A stretch of 64,000 nucleotides of DNA from Miscanthus floridulus (GCF_019320115.1 NC_089588.1:120525707-120589706); one strand, 5' to 3'; positions 21,827 to 32,624 are shown, counted from the stretch's first letter. The notes: generated from the sequence alone by a model not told the origin. Numbers and translations are program-made.

Positions 21827-22471
21827 ATGGCATTCATCTCGCACATACCACCCCTAGAAGGGGGCAATTACAGAGTATGGCGAGAGAAGTATAAGCTCAC
21901 ACTCGCGCTGTCCGAGAATGACTTAGCGCTCACCTTCCCATGTCCTACTGAGCCAGTGGACCCGGTGAGGGAAGAAAACGAGTCTGATGCTGATTTCACT
22001 GCTCGGCAGCGAGATCATGCAGAAGTGCGCATGAAGTTTGATCTTGAGCATAAGAAATGGGACATATCAAACCACAAGTGCTTGATGGTGGCTAAGTCCA
22101 CAATCTCAGATGCTATAAGGGGGTCTATCCTAGACTGTGATACCGCCACTGAGTACCTAAAGAAGGTGGAGAGTCAGTTCACTGGCCCTTCAAAGGTTTA
22201 TGCTAGTACATTGATCAAGAAATTGTTCAATGAAAAATATACTACTGGCGGTATCAGAGAGCACATTTTGAAGCTGAGCAACACGGCTTCGAAGCTGAAG
22301 CCAATGGATTTGGGGCTAAAGGATGAGTTCCTGATTCATTTGGTTTTTGCTTCCTTGCCAAAGGAATATGAAACCTTTGTTGTTAACTACAACATGCAGC
22401 CCAACAAGTGGGACATAGAAAAGCTCATCGCAATGTGTGTTCAAGAAGAGGAAAGGTTGAAGTCCTTATAG
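21827..22471 (+). CDS. copia gag (capsid-like) protein, truncated by a stop before the zinc knuckle
   Basis: Opens MAFISHIPPLEGGNYRVW, matching the N-terminal pattern of copia gag proteins (a GxNYxxW core). It continues with a UBN2-type gag domain: a WDISNHKCLM region, ESQFTGPSK near residue 120, and LKDEFLIHLVFASLPKEYE near residue 165. The frame stops at a TAG (22469-22471). The zinc knuckle CKWCKKHAHYQRDC, a CX2CX4HX4C nucleic-acid binding motif, follows at 22597-22638. In an intact element gag forms the virus-like particle that packages element RNA. Confidence 0.85.
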   Translation: MAFISHIPPLEGGNYRVWREKYKLTLALSENDLALTFPCPTEPVDPVREENESDADFTARQRDHAEVRMKFDLEHKKWDISNHKCLMVAKSTISDAIRGSILDCDTATEYLKKVESQFTGPSKVYASTLIKKLFNEKYTTGGIREHILKLSNTASKLKPMDLGLKDEFLIHLVFASLPKEYETFVVNYNMQPNKWDIEKLIAMCVQEEERLKSL

Positions 22472-22596
22472 GGTCACTCTGCTAACCTTGTCAAGGGCAA
22501 AAAAAGAACTTCAATAAGAATGCAAAACCTCAAGGGAAAGCCCCTCAGACTAAGCACCATCAGAAGAACTCCAATGCTCAAGTTGAGAAAGATCAG

Positions 22597-25500
22597 TGCA
22601 AATGGTGCAAGAAGCATGCACACTACCAAAGGGATTGTCCAGACTTTCTGAAGAGCCTGCTGAAGAGAGATGAGGATTTTATTACATTCATAGATGAATC
22701 CCTGTATTTAAGTTATGCAAAATCTACTTGGTGGATTTATTCAGGTGCAACTATTCATGTTGCAAATTCATTACAGGGATTTCGTACGAGGAGGACCCTG
22801 CAAAGAGGAGAAAGAAGAATTAAAGTAGCAAATAGAGTTGAAGCTCAAGTTGAAGCCATTGGAGATCTCTCTCTAGAATTAGTTGATGGTTTTCTACTTA
22901 AGCTTTCAGATGTTCTATTTGTACCCTCTTTGTGAAGAAACTTAATAAGTGTGTCACGTTTAGATGACGATGGATATGATTGTCATTTTGGTAATGACAA
23001 ATGTCAGATTATTTATAATAATAAATATATTGGTCTTGCCTTTCGACAAGACAAGCTTTATTTATTATCACTTTCTGAGAATGTGAATGATGTCAGTTCT
23101 AAGAATGAGAATGCTTCCTCATCTATGAATGCAACAAATAAGCGGAGAGAGAGAGTGCATGATGTATCTTTGAAATTATGGCACTGTCGTTTAGGTCATA
23201 TTTGGAGGGAGAGAATAGAACGATTTATTAAGAAATCAATTCTTCCGCCTTTAGAATTTCCAGATTTAGAACAATGCATAGATTGCATAAAAAGAAAGTA
23301 TGTTAAGAAAATAAAGAAAGATGTCAAATGAAGTGCAGGAATTTTAGAAATAATCCACACAGACATCTGTGGTCCTTTTCCTGTGAAGAGTGTGGATGGC
23401 TATGATTCATTTATAACATTCACAGATGACTATTCTCGTTTTGGCTATATTTATCCAATTAAAGAAAAATCAGAAGTATTGAATAAATTTAAAATATTCA
23501 AGGCTAAAGTAGAGAATTAACACAACTTAAAGATTAAGGTAGTAAGGTCCGACCGTTGGGGAGAGTACTACGGTCGACATACCCCATATGGCCAAGTTCC
23601 TAGACCCTTTGCAAGGTTCTTACAAGAAAATGACATAGTAGCCCTGTATTCTACACCGGACGAGCCTTAGCAGAATAGAGTAGCTGAAAGACACAACCGT
23701 ACCTTAATGGATATGGTGAGAAGCATGACAAGTTATTCTACCTTACCGATAAGTTTATGGATGGAGGCGTTAAAAACCACCATTCATATTCTTAATCGAG
23801 TGCCAAGTAAGTCGGTGCTCAAAACACCGTATGAGTTGTGGACAGAAAAGGAACCCTCGCTAAACTATTTACGTGTGTGGGGTTGTTCAGCTGAGGCAAA
23901 AGTATTTAACCCAAACATAGGGAAGTGGACTCCAAGACAGTTAGCTGCAATTTCATTGGCTATCCAGAAAAGTCAAAAGGTTATTGCTTCTATTGTCTTG
24001 ATAGACAAACAAAGTTTATAAAAACAAGACATGTTGTCTTCTTGGAGGATGATATGATAAGGGGGAGCATGGTAGCGCATGAAATTAGTTTTGAAGAGAA
24101 GCGGATATACGTGCCCACTCCTATGGTTCAGGAACCATTTTTCACGCTATCTGTTGTTGTTGTACCAACAGTGCAAGATACTGTAATAACAACACTTATT
24201 GTTAGTTCTCCTGTGGCAGCAATGAATGAGCATGAGGAACCTGTCCTTCAGGATCCCCAAGAACCCGTTGTCACACACAGGGGAGAGCAGCAACAGCCTC
24301 ATGTAGAACAAGCGTCATCTAACGAGGCCCATAGAAGGTCTCAAAGAGTCAGGAGATCAGTCATTCCTGATGATTACGAAGTTTATGGTTGTGAGAAATT
24401 TCAAATGGAGGGTGATCCCACCTCATTTGAAGAAGCCATGAGAAGCGCTCACTCATCCAAGTGGCTTGAAGCCATGGAAGATGAAATGAAATCAATGAAA
24501 GCCAACAGAGTTTGGAACATAGAAACAATTCCTAAAGGAGCCAAGACAGTAGGCTGTAAATGGGTCTATAAAACTAAACATGACTTCAAAGGGAATATAG
24601 AAATGTTTAAAGCGCGACTTGTGGCGAAAGGTTTCACGTAAAGAAAAGGCATAGATTACAATGAGATATTTTCTCCAGTCTCATATAAGGATTCTTTTAG
24701 AATCATAATGACGCTTGTAGCACATTACGACTTAGAATTACATCAAATGGATATAAAGACGGCGTTCCTAAACGGAGATTTGGTGAAAAACATTTACATC
24801 GCACAACCGAAAGCTTTTGTTGTGGAAGAAAAAGAACGCATGGGATGCCGCCTAAAGAAATCCATTTATGGATTAAAGCAAGCTTCAAGACTGTATTTGA
24901 AGTTTGATAGTACAATAAAAAAGTTTGGGTTTTAAGAAAATATAGAGGACAATTGCGTTTATGCAAAGTTCAAGAATGAGAAATATATTTTCCTAGTCTT
25001 GTATGTGCATGACATCTTGCTCGCTAGCAGTGATGTCAATCTACTACTAGAAACAAATAAGTTCTTGTCCTCAAAGTTTGATATGAAAGATCTCGATGAA
25101 GCTTCGTTCGTCCTAGAAATAGAGATTCACCGAGATAGACAAATGAGGTTTTAGGATTATCACAAAAGGCATACTTAGAAAAAGTTCTAAAGAAATATAG
25201 TATGCAAAATTGTTAGTCTTCACCTGCTCTCATAGTCGAGGGCGACAGATATGGAGAATTTCAATGTCCTAGGAACCAATATGAGATCGATCAAATGAAA
25301 ACAGTTCCATATAGTTCAACTGTCGAAAGTTTACAGTATGCTCAAGTATGTACTTGTCCTGACTTAGCATTTGTTACTGGGTTGCTTGGCAGATATCAGA
25401 GTAATCCATAAATAAAACACTGAAAATTAGTAAAGAAAGTTTTGCGTTACCTGCAAGGTACGAAGGGTCTCATGCTAACGTACAAAAGATCTGATTCCCT

Positions 25501-25885
25501 GCACATAGAGGGGTATACAGATTCTGATTATGCAGGAGATGAAATAAAGTTCATGTCAGGATACATATTCACTCTCGTAGGAGGAGCTATATCTTGGAAA
25601 AACTCAAAGCAAACCGTCACTACATCGTCCACAATGTATATCGAGTTTGTAGCATGTTATGAGGCCACAGGGCAGGTGAATTGGCTAAAGAAATTCATGC
25701 CCGGGTTAAAAATGGTAGACGACATACATAAACAACTTAAGTTATACTGCAATAATAATCCAGCAATATGTTATGCTCACAACAATAAGTCAAGTGGTGC
25801 TGCCAAACACATTGACATAAAGTATTATGTTATGAAAGATATAGTCCAGGATCATATAATTAGTCTTGAGCATATAAGAACATAA
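22597..25885 (+). pseudogene. copia pol remnant: zinc knuckle, protease, integrase, RT, RNase H
   Basis: In order: zinc knuckle (22597-22638). Protease near 22729 reading WWIYSGATIH, where the catalytic Asp of DSG is Tyr. GAG-pre-integrase near 23179 (LWHCRLGH) with a CIDCIKRKY region. Integrase from 23340 (IIHTDICGPFP, TDDYSRFGYIYP) interrupted by TAA at 23518. Reverse transcriptase pieces from 24425 (EEAMRSAHSSKW, KWVYKTKHDFKG, QMDIKTAFLNGDL, IYGLKQASR), with the active site reading YVHD instead of YVDD at 25002-25013. RNase H at 25442-25885 (EGYTDSDYAGD). Stops and frame shifts occur throughout, so no functional polyprotein can be made. Confidence 0.9.
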
Positions 25886-26148
25886 AAGATGCTCGCGGAT
25901 CCGTTTACAAAAGGCTTACCACCCAGTGTGTTCAGAGAACACGTAGCCGGCATGGGTTTAAGGGAAAGTTTATGATTTCTGGACAATAAGGACCTAGTTA
26001 AGAATTTGTTTCAAAACTGAGAGGTGCATTGTAACTGTTTAATCTAATAGCAAAAGACCGTGACAATAAGGCACGCTCTATGCACTGATCTGTGATGGAA
26101 TGGGAACAAGAGAATGTAAATAAGTTAAGTTTAAGTTATAAGTGAGAT

Positions 26149-26160
26149 CAAGGGGGAGAA
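26149..26160 (+). other. Polypurine tract
   Basis: CAAGGGGGAGAA directly precedes the 3' LTR at 26161. This is the expected plus-strand DNA primer site. Confidence 0.85.
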
Positions 26161-26683
26161 TGTTAGTTGATCTACACCAATAGGCCCAACGGTCTATTAG
26201 GCCCTTAGATCTGTGTCCTGATCGGTGGCGCCCAACCCTAATATGGTTGGTGGGCCCCCGTCGCACAGCGCCATAAATAGCAGGTAGGGGTTGGGGCGCT
26301 TGAGTCACGAGTTTTGCCTAAGCCGCCTAGCACCCCACCTACAGTCCTAAACCCTAACCGATCACAGAGGGGGCGCTGCCAGCGGCGGAAAGCACCGCCT
26401 CCACCTCTGCATCACTCCGGAGGACTGCTACGACGCCGGGCTGCCTACGACCTCTACACCGACCCCGGATGACACCGCTACTGCACCGCCACCGGGTTAT
26501 CGCCAAGCACTGCAATGACGAGCCCATCTTCATTCAAGGCGGCTGATGATTTGCATCCCTTCGCCCCTCTCTCTCATTTTATTTCTAATCTAGTACTAGT
26601 AGATATCCTAGGACTCACGGTTTATTCAAATTGCAAATAGACATGCTAGATTTATGTCTAGAGATCATATTTTAGGTTTAACA
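26161..26683 (+). repeat. copia 3' LTR
   Basis: TGTTAGTTGATC ... GTTTAACA. It is 10 bp longer than the 5' LTR because of a small indel after TCTACACCA. It is followed by the target duplication CATAG. Confidence 0.93.
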
Positions 26684-26768
26684 CATAGAAGAAATTTCCG
26701 GGAATGATATGTACGATTCGTCGTCACTATATATAATTCGGTGAAGACAGTACTTGTGTACACGTACA

Positions 26769-26770
<2 letters not shown>

Positions 26771-26835
<65 letters not shown>
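26771..26835. repeat. (TA)n microsatellite
   Basis: About 32 uninterrupted TA units, which give spurious Tyr/Ile frames on both strands. Confidence 0.98.
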
Positions 26836-26838
<3 letters not shown>

Positions 26839-28192
26839 CTCCGTTTTCACTAGAAACCATACAGTCAAGTTTGAACACGTATTTTGGATTTGTTACGAAA
26901 TGAAATGGTGTGACATGATTGCACCTATAAACCATACTGTATGATTACACCATTGCAATTTGCAAATACTAAAATCTGTACCTGTGACATGATGACGCCT
27001 ATAAAATTATCGTCTATACCTGTACAAACGGTATGAGGGTCTGCATACAGTTTATGTCCTAGTCATTGAATTTTTTTTCACAAACATTCCTTGGCGTGTG
27101 TTTCTATAAGAAAAAATAGAATTACACGACGCTACTACAAGAGATCTCTTGTAGCACAGTTCACAATCCATCAAGTCACTGGTAGACAACTGAAAGCAAA
27201 CCAGAGCAACAAGAAAAAGCAGGGGTAGGAGACCCTCAGCCACAACACCTAACAAACATACTGAGCTTGCGAAATAAAAAGACATCGATACAGTGGTTAC
27301 CCACAAAGAAACTAAAACTATTGTGGAAAAGCATCCACCCGAAGGAGACTAAAACTAATAAAAATGGTTTGGTTCGTTAGAAATAGTTCAGGGTTTCTAA
27401 TGCAAAATCGTTTAGAAAACTATTATAGAAGATTGTTGGAGAAGGATAAAATTTACGGTTGCTATTTCTTTTATTAACTTGTTAGATCTATTAGTTTGAC
27501 AAATAAGCTATACCAAACTCCTGGAGATGGTCTTCTGAGTTGAGCAGGATATTTGATACCTTTATATTTTTTATTAAGGAGCTATTTTACCAAGATGTTG
27601 GATGGCACTTTTTATTGTTTACTAAAATATCAAAATAGCGAGTTGTTTTACAAAAACTCTTGTAGATGCTCTGAGGTTGCTTACTTACAGTGGAATCTTT
27701 GACGTGCTCATATGTATGAGTAGTAGTATGTCCATATATGTGTTTGTCGGTATGCGTTTACATTTGCATCTTTGACTGTGTATAACCCTATTCGCGTTGA
27801 AAAACAAAAGTTAGTCACATAGGGGTGGTTTGCATTCTTTTATTTGGAGGAATTAAAATCTACTTAACAAACTAGACTATTTGGTTTGAAATTTGACAAT
27901 CCACTATTTTCCAAAGTTCACGTATAGGCCTATCTTAAACTCATATGGTGGAAGATGGAAGTTTATTCTATAGATCATCATTCTACATTTTTAATTTGCA
28001 ATTTACAACACGATGTTCAACTATATCCCCTACTATAGAAATGCAACACATATGTATCTCTCGTATAGCCAATAATAATATACAGATATGATTCATATAC
28101 AACCATATTAGCTTAATTAATATATGTCTAAATTAGGATTGTTAAAATTAATTCAACTCTAAGCATCCAAACGAGACTACGACACCACAGGC
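26836..28192. other. Intergenic; contains a duplicated flank block at 27357-27670
   Basis: No gene was recognised. Bases 27357-27670 are clearly paralogous to 30654-30925: both read through GGTTAGAAATAGTTC-like, TTGGAGAAGGA and GGTTGCTATTTCTT phrases in the same order. This marks the downstream flank of the duplication unit that carries RING copy C. Confidence 0.7.
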
Positions 28193-28707
28193 CTAGGTGG
28201 CGTCGGTGGGAGCGACGAGCGGTGCGCGGCAGAGCAGGCAGGTGGCGTGCGCGCGCAGCCACTCGCCGACGCAGGCGGCATGGAAGTAGTGCATGCACGC
28301 GGGCAGCACCCTGACGGCCTCGCCCTCGTCCAGGTCCGCCAGGCACACCCCGCACGAGACCTCCCGCCACCCAGCGGTGGCTCGTCGGCCGTCCGCACCG
28401 GCGGCGCCATCTCCACGTCCGCGCCTGCTACCGTCGATGCCGGTGCCCTACTGTCGACCCAGCCGCCACCAGCTTCGTTGCTCTCCAGTGTGTCCCCACC
28501 AAATCCGGCCGTCTCCTCCTCCTCCGCGTCCGGCTGGCAGTCGTAGCAGAGGAACCTGAGCAGCAAGATGATGGCCACGACGGGAACCAGCAGCATGAGG
28601 AACATATTCTGGTTCCCGTAGTGCTCCTGGCCGGAATTCTGGCTGTAGTAGGACGTCTGGCGGTACGGACGGCCGTCCTGCAACGACGGCAGGTGGTCGT
28701 TGCTCAT
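28193..28707 (-). pseudogene. RING-H2 finger gene C, frame broken by a 25-bp deletion
   Basis: The start ATG at 28707 opens MSNDHLPSLQDGRPYRQ. A membrane segment follows (MFLMLLVPVVAIILLLRFLC), then the family linker to EPPL. Compared with copy E, 25 bases encoding most of VCTYRKAD and the next base are missing, so the RING falls out of frame. In the correct phase it reads CGVCLADLDEGEAVRVL, ACMHYFHAACVGEWL, HATCLLCRAP and ends ATCT-rich at a TAG (28193-28195). All eight ligands are kept, but the usual CPLC is CLLC. This deletion is the only gross lesion seen. The copy belongs to the C/E/D segmental duplication. Confidence 0.82.
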
Positions 28708-28743
28708 TATAACTGAGTAGACTACAGGATCAAGGTTTCTTTT

Positions 28744-29436
28744 TCACAAATGCTATACAACACACATGTGTTTTAGCACCAAAAATCATATGAATTTTTT
28801 TATCTCTCTCCCTCTCTCTTTCTCACCAGTGACCACCGGCACCAGCGTCGGCGACCGCCGAGCTCGCCCCAGCGCCCGCGCCTGGCGTGCACACGGCGAG
28901 CGCACGCGGCAGCGGAGAACCAGCACCAGCACGCGAGCGAGCGAGCACGGTGGCCGTCGGGCGAGCGCACACCGGCACGCGAACGCGCAACGTGGGCGAG
29001 CCGACACGGCGAGCGAGCATGGCGCGGCTCCGGCGAGTGGACGTGCAGGCGAGCATGGCTCGGCTCCGACAAGCGAACGCGGCGGGCGAGCGGATACGGC
29101 TCCGACAAGCGGACGGCTAGCAGCCTAGGAGGAGCGTCGAGCGAGGCAAAGGCAGAGGCGAGCAGCCTGGTCGTCGGCGGCGGCTACCTGCAGCGACCGC
29201 GACCTGCGGTGGTGGCGGCGGTGGATCTGTGACTTGTCCTTTCATAGAAAAAAATTGTTTCCTGTGATCTGTGATCTGTGGATCTGTGATCTTGTCCACA
29301 ACTCATAAGGCTGGAAGTAGAAAAAAGGTGGAGGATGCTGGATCTTAATCTTATGGTGCAAAAAAATTTATGTGTTGAAATTACATAAAACACATGGTTG
29401 TACAGTAGACAGACCGTTTTTCGTTCTTTTTTTTTT
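28744..29436. mobile_element. Candidate DNA transposon of about 690 bp with imperfect terminal inverted repeats
   Basis: Compared with copies E and B, the leader of copy C is interrupted between GGTTTCTTTTT (ending near 28743) and CTTTTTTTTTTAGGTGGCTGG (from about 29430). The insert's left end (CTATACAACACACATGTGTTTTAG, then AATTTTTTTA) is similar to the complement of its right end (CTACTGTACAACCATGTGTTTTAT, then AAATTTTTTT) over about 50 bases with mismatches. The interior (28830-29220) is strongly GC-rich with Arg/Ala/Ser frames. T-rich flanks hide the exact target duplication. A MULE, possibly with captured GC-rich sequence, is the best guess. Confidence 0.5.
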
Positions 29437-29515
29437 AGGTGGCTGGGGTTGACGACAGTTGCGAGGATTGTGTGCCGTTGTGGCCATCGATGGATCCATG
29501 GTGGCCAAGGGGTGG
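29437..29515 (-). promoter_or_regulatory. Conserved upstream module of RING family, copy C
   Basis: AGGTGGCTGGGGTTGACGAC, AGTTGCGAGGATTGTG and GTGGCCATCGATGGATCC: the same order as in B, D, E and F, here separated from the gene by the 690-bp insertion. Confidence 0.5.
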
Positions 29516-29677
29516 TGACATCACGATGATGATGGCAATCTGCGTACGAACCATGTAGGTACGTCATCATCGATGGATCTATCGCCCGCTATTTTAAACC
29601 ATTTACATACGTCAGTATTGAAATTCCTGGAAAATGATGCCACCAATGCGTTACTATTATTGGTTAAAGACCGTCGC

Positions 29678-29795
29678 CCTCTTCGTTTTGGCTTAGTACC
29701 TTTTCAGCCAACGAACAATACTTTTCTCTCACACCAAATCAGCCAACAGTACTTTCAGCTATGGTTTATCAGCCAAACACGCCGAAACGAACATG
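29678..29795. mobile_element. MITE, GCCCTGTTCGTTTGG family (copy 1)
   Basis: A palindromic short element with GCCCTCTTCGTTTTGGCTT at one end and CCGAAACGAACATGG at the other. Its inner phrases (CACACCAAATCAGCC, AACAGTACTTTCAGC) match, in reverse complement, the copy at 42749-42881. Confidence 0.6.
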
Positions 29796-29929
29796 GTGAG
29801 GACTTACATATTGCAAACCGTGCAGTCAAGTTTGACCATTACGACACGTGGACAAATACTACTAATATACAATCTTTATTGTTACATCTTTCATCTCTCA
29901 CGGTAAAGCAGTGATAATTAAATAAAGGT

Positions 29930-30260
29930 TGCCTCGAAGAAAAAAGTATCACATTGTGTTAAAAATAAAAAGTTGACAATCTATTGTCCTACTAATTAAC
30001 ATATAGTGTTAAAGTAACACTACTAGTACCAAAGACTTTTTCATTGACAAGCCGAGACAACAATCCAACTAGACCCCTCTTAGAGATAGAGTTTAACGAT
30101 TACAATGAGAAAATGGGTGCACGAGGGCTTTGAGTTTCTGAGGTTAAATACAACGTGGTAGTGGTGTCATCGCACGATCCCTTGTAAGGCCGGTCCCCAT
30201 GAGAGTTCCATTGCTATTTAATCAGGTGGCATATCAGTAAAAATAATGACTTGGAATATG
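29930..30260. repeat. Duplicated upstream flank of RING copy C (paralogue at about 36085-36470)
   Basis: The two blocks share, in order, GAAGAAAAAAGTATCA, ATTGTCCTACTAATTAACA, ACAATCCAACTAGA, GAGAAAATGGGTGCACGAGG and ACATCAGTAAAAATA-like phrases. They extend the C and D duplications well beyond the genes. Confidence 0.75.
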
Positions 30261-30404
30261 AATTATGAGGTCAGTCTCGACGGAGAGTTTTAAGGCGTTG
30301 TTTACGAGACTTCCACATCATATAAATGAAATGAGACATAGATAAAACTTCCGTCCTTAATGCATAATTTCATTCTATAGTTTTGTAGGCTTTTAATTCA
30401 CGAA

Positions 30405-30570
30405 CGGGATCCTAGCTGGACTAGTTAGGTGGCTCTAGTAGTACTCATCAGGTCCTGGGTTCGACTTCCCATGGGAACAAAGGCAAGGATGAAGGTTAAA
30501 AAATTCCCTCGTCTGTCTGACGCCAAACCACAGGTCTAAGGTGAAGGACCGAGCAAGGTGACTAGAAGGG
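30405..30570 (+). mobile_element. Possible tRNA-derived SINE fragment
   Basis: TAGTTAGGTGGC (near 30423) resembles a Pol III A box and GGGTTCGACTTCC (near 30457) a B box, about 35 bases apart. It is embedded in non-tRNA sequence, followed by a G-run at 30568. No cloverleaf can be folded convincingly, so this is not called as a tRNA gene. Confidence 0.4.
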
Positions 30571-30653
30571 GGGGGGGGGGTGTTGAATGGGAGCCTAACT
30601 CAACTTTCTTCGATTTCGTCCACTACCCAAACACCGCTATGCAACCAAACTCA

Positions 30654-30925
30654 CAAAAACGGTTTAGTTGGTTAGAAATAGTTCGGGTTCTCAATGCAAA
30701 ATCATTTAGAAAATTATTATAGGACATTGTTGGAGAAGGACAAAATTTATGGTTGCTATTTCTTCTGCAAACTTGCTACATCTATTAATTTAGCACATGT
30801 AAACTATATCAAACTTCTGGAGATGCTCTTACAAGTTGAAGAGGATACCAAACTTTATATTTTTATTAAGGAGCTGAATTTTTATAAAGAAATTGATGGA
30901 ATTCCTACAAAGCCGTTCAATTAGG
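30654..30925. repeat. Duplicated downstream flank of RING copy E (paralogue at 27357-27670)
   Basis: A block parallel to 27357-27670. Farther right, 30945-31095 also parallels 34470-34580 near copy D (both end GCCGTATACATGA, CAATTCCT). Together these tie copies C, E and D into one series of segmental duplications. Confidence 0.75.
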
Positions 30926-31480
30926 ACGCTGAGATACGGTTAAGAAGCACTTTTCTGATAGAGGGAGATATATCTGAGCACTTGTGTTGAGTCAAAATCG
31001 ATATGGAACAGCTTCCGTTCTCAAGGTGCAAATTTCAAATATATATACAGTCTGCTAATTAACTATTGCCGTATACATGACCAATTCCTAAAAAGTACCT
31101 ATTAAGAGAAAGAGTAAGTGCATCAGAGGTTCATTAACTTTTGAGGGGATGTCATATAGGTCCATCAACTCTTAAACTGTATTTTTTGGTCCTTAAACTT
31201 TTTAAGTGACCCACTGCATGTCCATACCCCTTCGTTTATGTAGAAACCTCCCTCCGTTTCTTTTTCTTTCACATGCTTACCCCTCTTGTCTTCTCAGCAC
31301 ACAGGGCTGGCTGGAGAGGGCACCGAGCTTGCATGGCGGCATGCAGTGCGAGCAAGCGGGACACGAATATGTGTGCCTCCGATCCTCTCCCGCCTCCCTC
31401 CCTCTCGCACGCACACGACGTCGTACGTGGCAGCTAGCAGCACGACCGGTGCAGCGTAGCACAGACGACGATCGACGACA

Positions 31481-31803
31481 TGGCGGCGGCAGCCTTCTTC
31501 GCGCGTGGCGGCGGCGCAGCATCGTCGGCGCGGCGGCGCTGGTAGTGGCGGGCGCCGTCGTGCTGGCGGTGTCGTCGTCGTCCGGCATGGCCCGGGCGGA
31601 CTTCGCGCAAGGACCACGCCATGTGCGCGGACCGACTGATGGGCCTGACGACTTGCCTGACGTTCGTGCAGGACAAGGCGACGGCGCGCGCGCCCACGCC
31701 CCACTATCTTCTGCGCGGGGCTCAAGCAGGTGGTGGCTCCTGCCCAGCACCGGCCCGTAGGCACCGTAGACACACTACGTACCTCGCGGTGCATGGCAAA
31801 AGC
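31481..31803 (+). pseudogene. LTP-like (8-cysteine) gene fragment, left arm of fold-back MULE
   Basis: ATG at 31481 begins MAAAAFFARGGG, then shifts frame. An adjacent frame reads a signal-peptide-like AGAVVLAVSSSSG and MARADFA. A third frame (from about 31615) reads CADRLMGLTTCLTFVQDKATARAPTP and GLKQVV, the C-x9-C start of a plant non-specific lipid transfer protein. The expected CC pair is disrupted (reads TIFC or HYLL depending on frame). At least two frame shifts make it non-functional. Secreted LTPs bind lipids in the cell wall; nothing indicates that this copy is expressed. Confidence 0.6.
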
Positions 31804-32054
31804 TAGCTAGCTTGGGCCATGCGCGCCAACTAATATAGGGAAGGTCATCCGGCGGCCGGCCGGCCGTGTGCACAGTAATTCGTTGCTCCGGTGGACACGA
31901 CCTTTTTGAAGTTACAACAGCCCATGTACGTGCTATAGTATCAGTACTGACGGTCAGTTTGGCGACTTACATGCGTATCAGCGATCCGAACTGAAGTAGA
32001 GAGAGAACAGTGCGTGGCAGTGTCAATAAACTTCTAAAAAAACAACTCACCAGC

Positions 32055-32221
32055 GCCGCATGGCCCATCTGCCGGTCCGCGCACATGGCACGGTCCTTGG
32101 CGAAGTCCGCACGGGCCACGCCGATCGACGACGACACCGCCAGCACGACGGCGGCCGCCGCCACCAGCGCACCACTGCTGCGCGCGAAGAAGGCTGGTGC
32201 CGCCATGTCGTCGATCATCAT
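32055..32221 (-). pseudogene. LTP-like gene fragment, right arm of fold-back MULE
   Basis: The minus-strand frame MMIDDMAAPAFFARSSG, ALVAAAAVVLAVSSS, ADFAKDRAMCADRQMGHAAL is intact from the start codon through the signal peptide to the first cysteine region. It then leaves homology. It is less damaged than the left-arm copy. The mature 8-Cys domain is not present, so it can be only a gene 5' end. Confidence 0.55.
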
Positions 32222-32624
32222 CTGTAGTACCCTGCGGCGATCATGCTGCTAGCTGCCGCGTACGACGTCGTGTGCACGCGAGAGGGAGGCAGGCATGTCC
32301 CTGTCCCGCTTGCTCGATCGCACTGCATGCTCCCATGCAAGCTCAGTGCGCTCTCCTGCCAGCCTTGTGTGCTCAGGAGACAAGGAGGGGTTGGCATGTG
32401 AAAGAAAAAGAAATGGAGGGAGGTTTCTGTAAAATATAAACATAAACAAAGATGTATGGACCTGTGGTGGATTACTTTAAAAGTTTAGGGACACAAAAAT
32501 ATAGTTTGAGCCTCTTAAAAGTTAATGAACCTCTTATGCATTTTACTCTAAGAGAAATAATGTTGAGCTGTAGCCTGGAAGCATGCATGCAAGGAGTTGA
32601 TTACCACCACGGCACCACAGGACT

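Larger units (their letters stand above)
20090..26683 (+). mobile_element. Ty1/copia LTR retrotransposon, full length but defective
   Basis: Two LTRs (20090-20602 and 26161-26683) both run TGTTAGTTGATC ... GTTTAACA. They are flanked by a perfect 5-bp duplication CATAG (20085-20089 and 26684-26688). A tRNA-Met-type primer binding site follows the 5' LTR and a purine tract precedes the 3' LTR. The order gag, protease, integrase, reverse transcriptase, RNase H identifies copia. Several stops and an altered active site show it is dead. The LTRs differ at many positions and by an indel near their starts, so the insertion is not very recent. Joining the flanks restores sequence resembling the upstream region of paralogue E. 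Confidence 0.95.
31112..32548. mobile_element. Fold-back Mutator-like element carrying LTP gene pieces in its arms
   Basis: The termini read GAGTAAGTGCATCAGAGG (31112) and the complement of GAGTAAAATGCATAAGAGG (ending 32548), flanked by a perfect 9-bp duplication TAAGAGAAA (31103-31111 and 32549-32557). A 9-bp duplication with long inverted repeats is typical of Mutator-like elements. The arms are about 500 bp each (31112 to about 31650, and about 32055 to 32548), and each holds the start of a lipid-transfer-protein-like gene. About 400 bases separate them. No transposase was seen. Removing the element joins ATACATGACCAATTCC-type flank to the RING E downstream region, as in paralogue D. Confidence 0.82.

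Noticed and set aside
26678..26944. Tyr/Ile repeat frames on both strands
   Set aside because: Translation of a (TA)n microsatellite.
28766..29128. Arg/Ala/Ser-rich frame of 120 codons
   Set aside because: Lies in the GC-rich core of an inserted element and is open on both strands. Could be captured gene sequence, but nothing recognisable.
30440..30490. Possible tRNA gene
   Set aside because: A and B box-like motifs are present, but no cloverleaf or acceptor stem could be formed. Kept only as a possible SINE.
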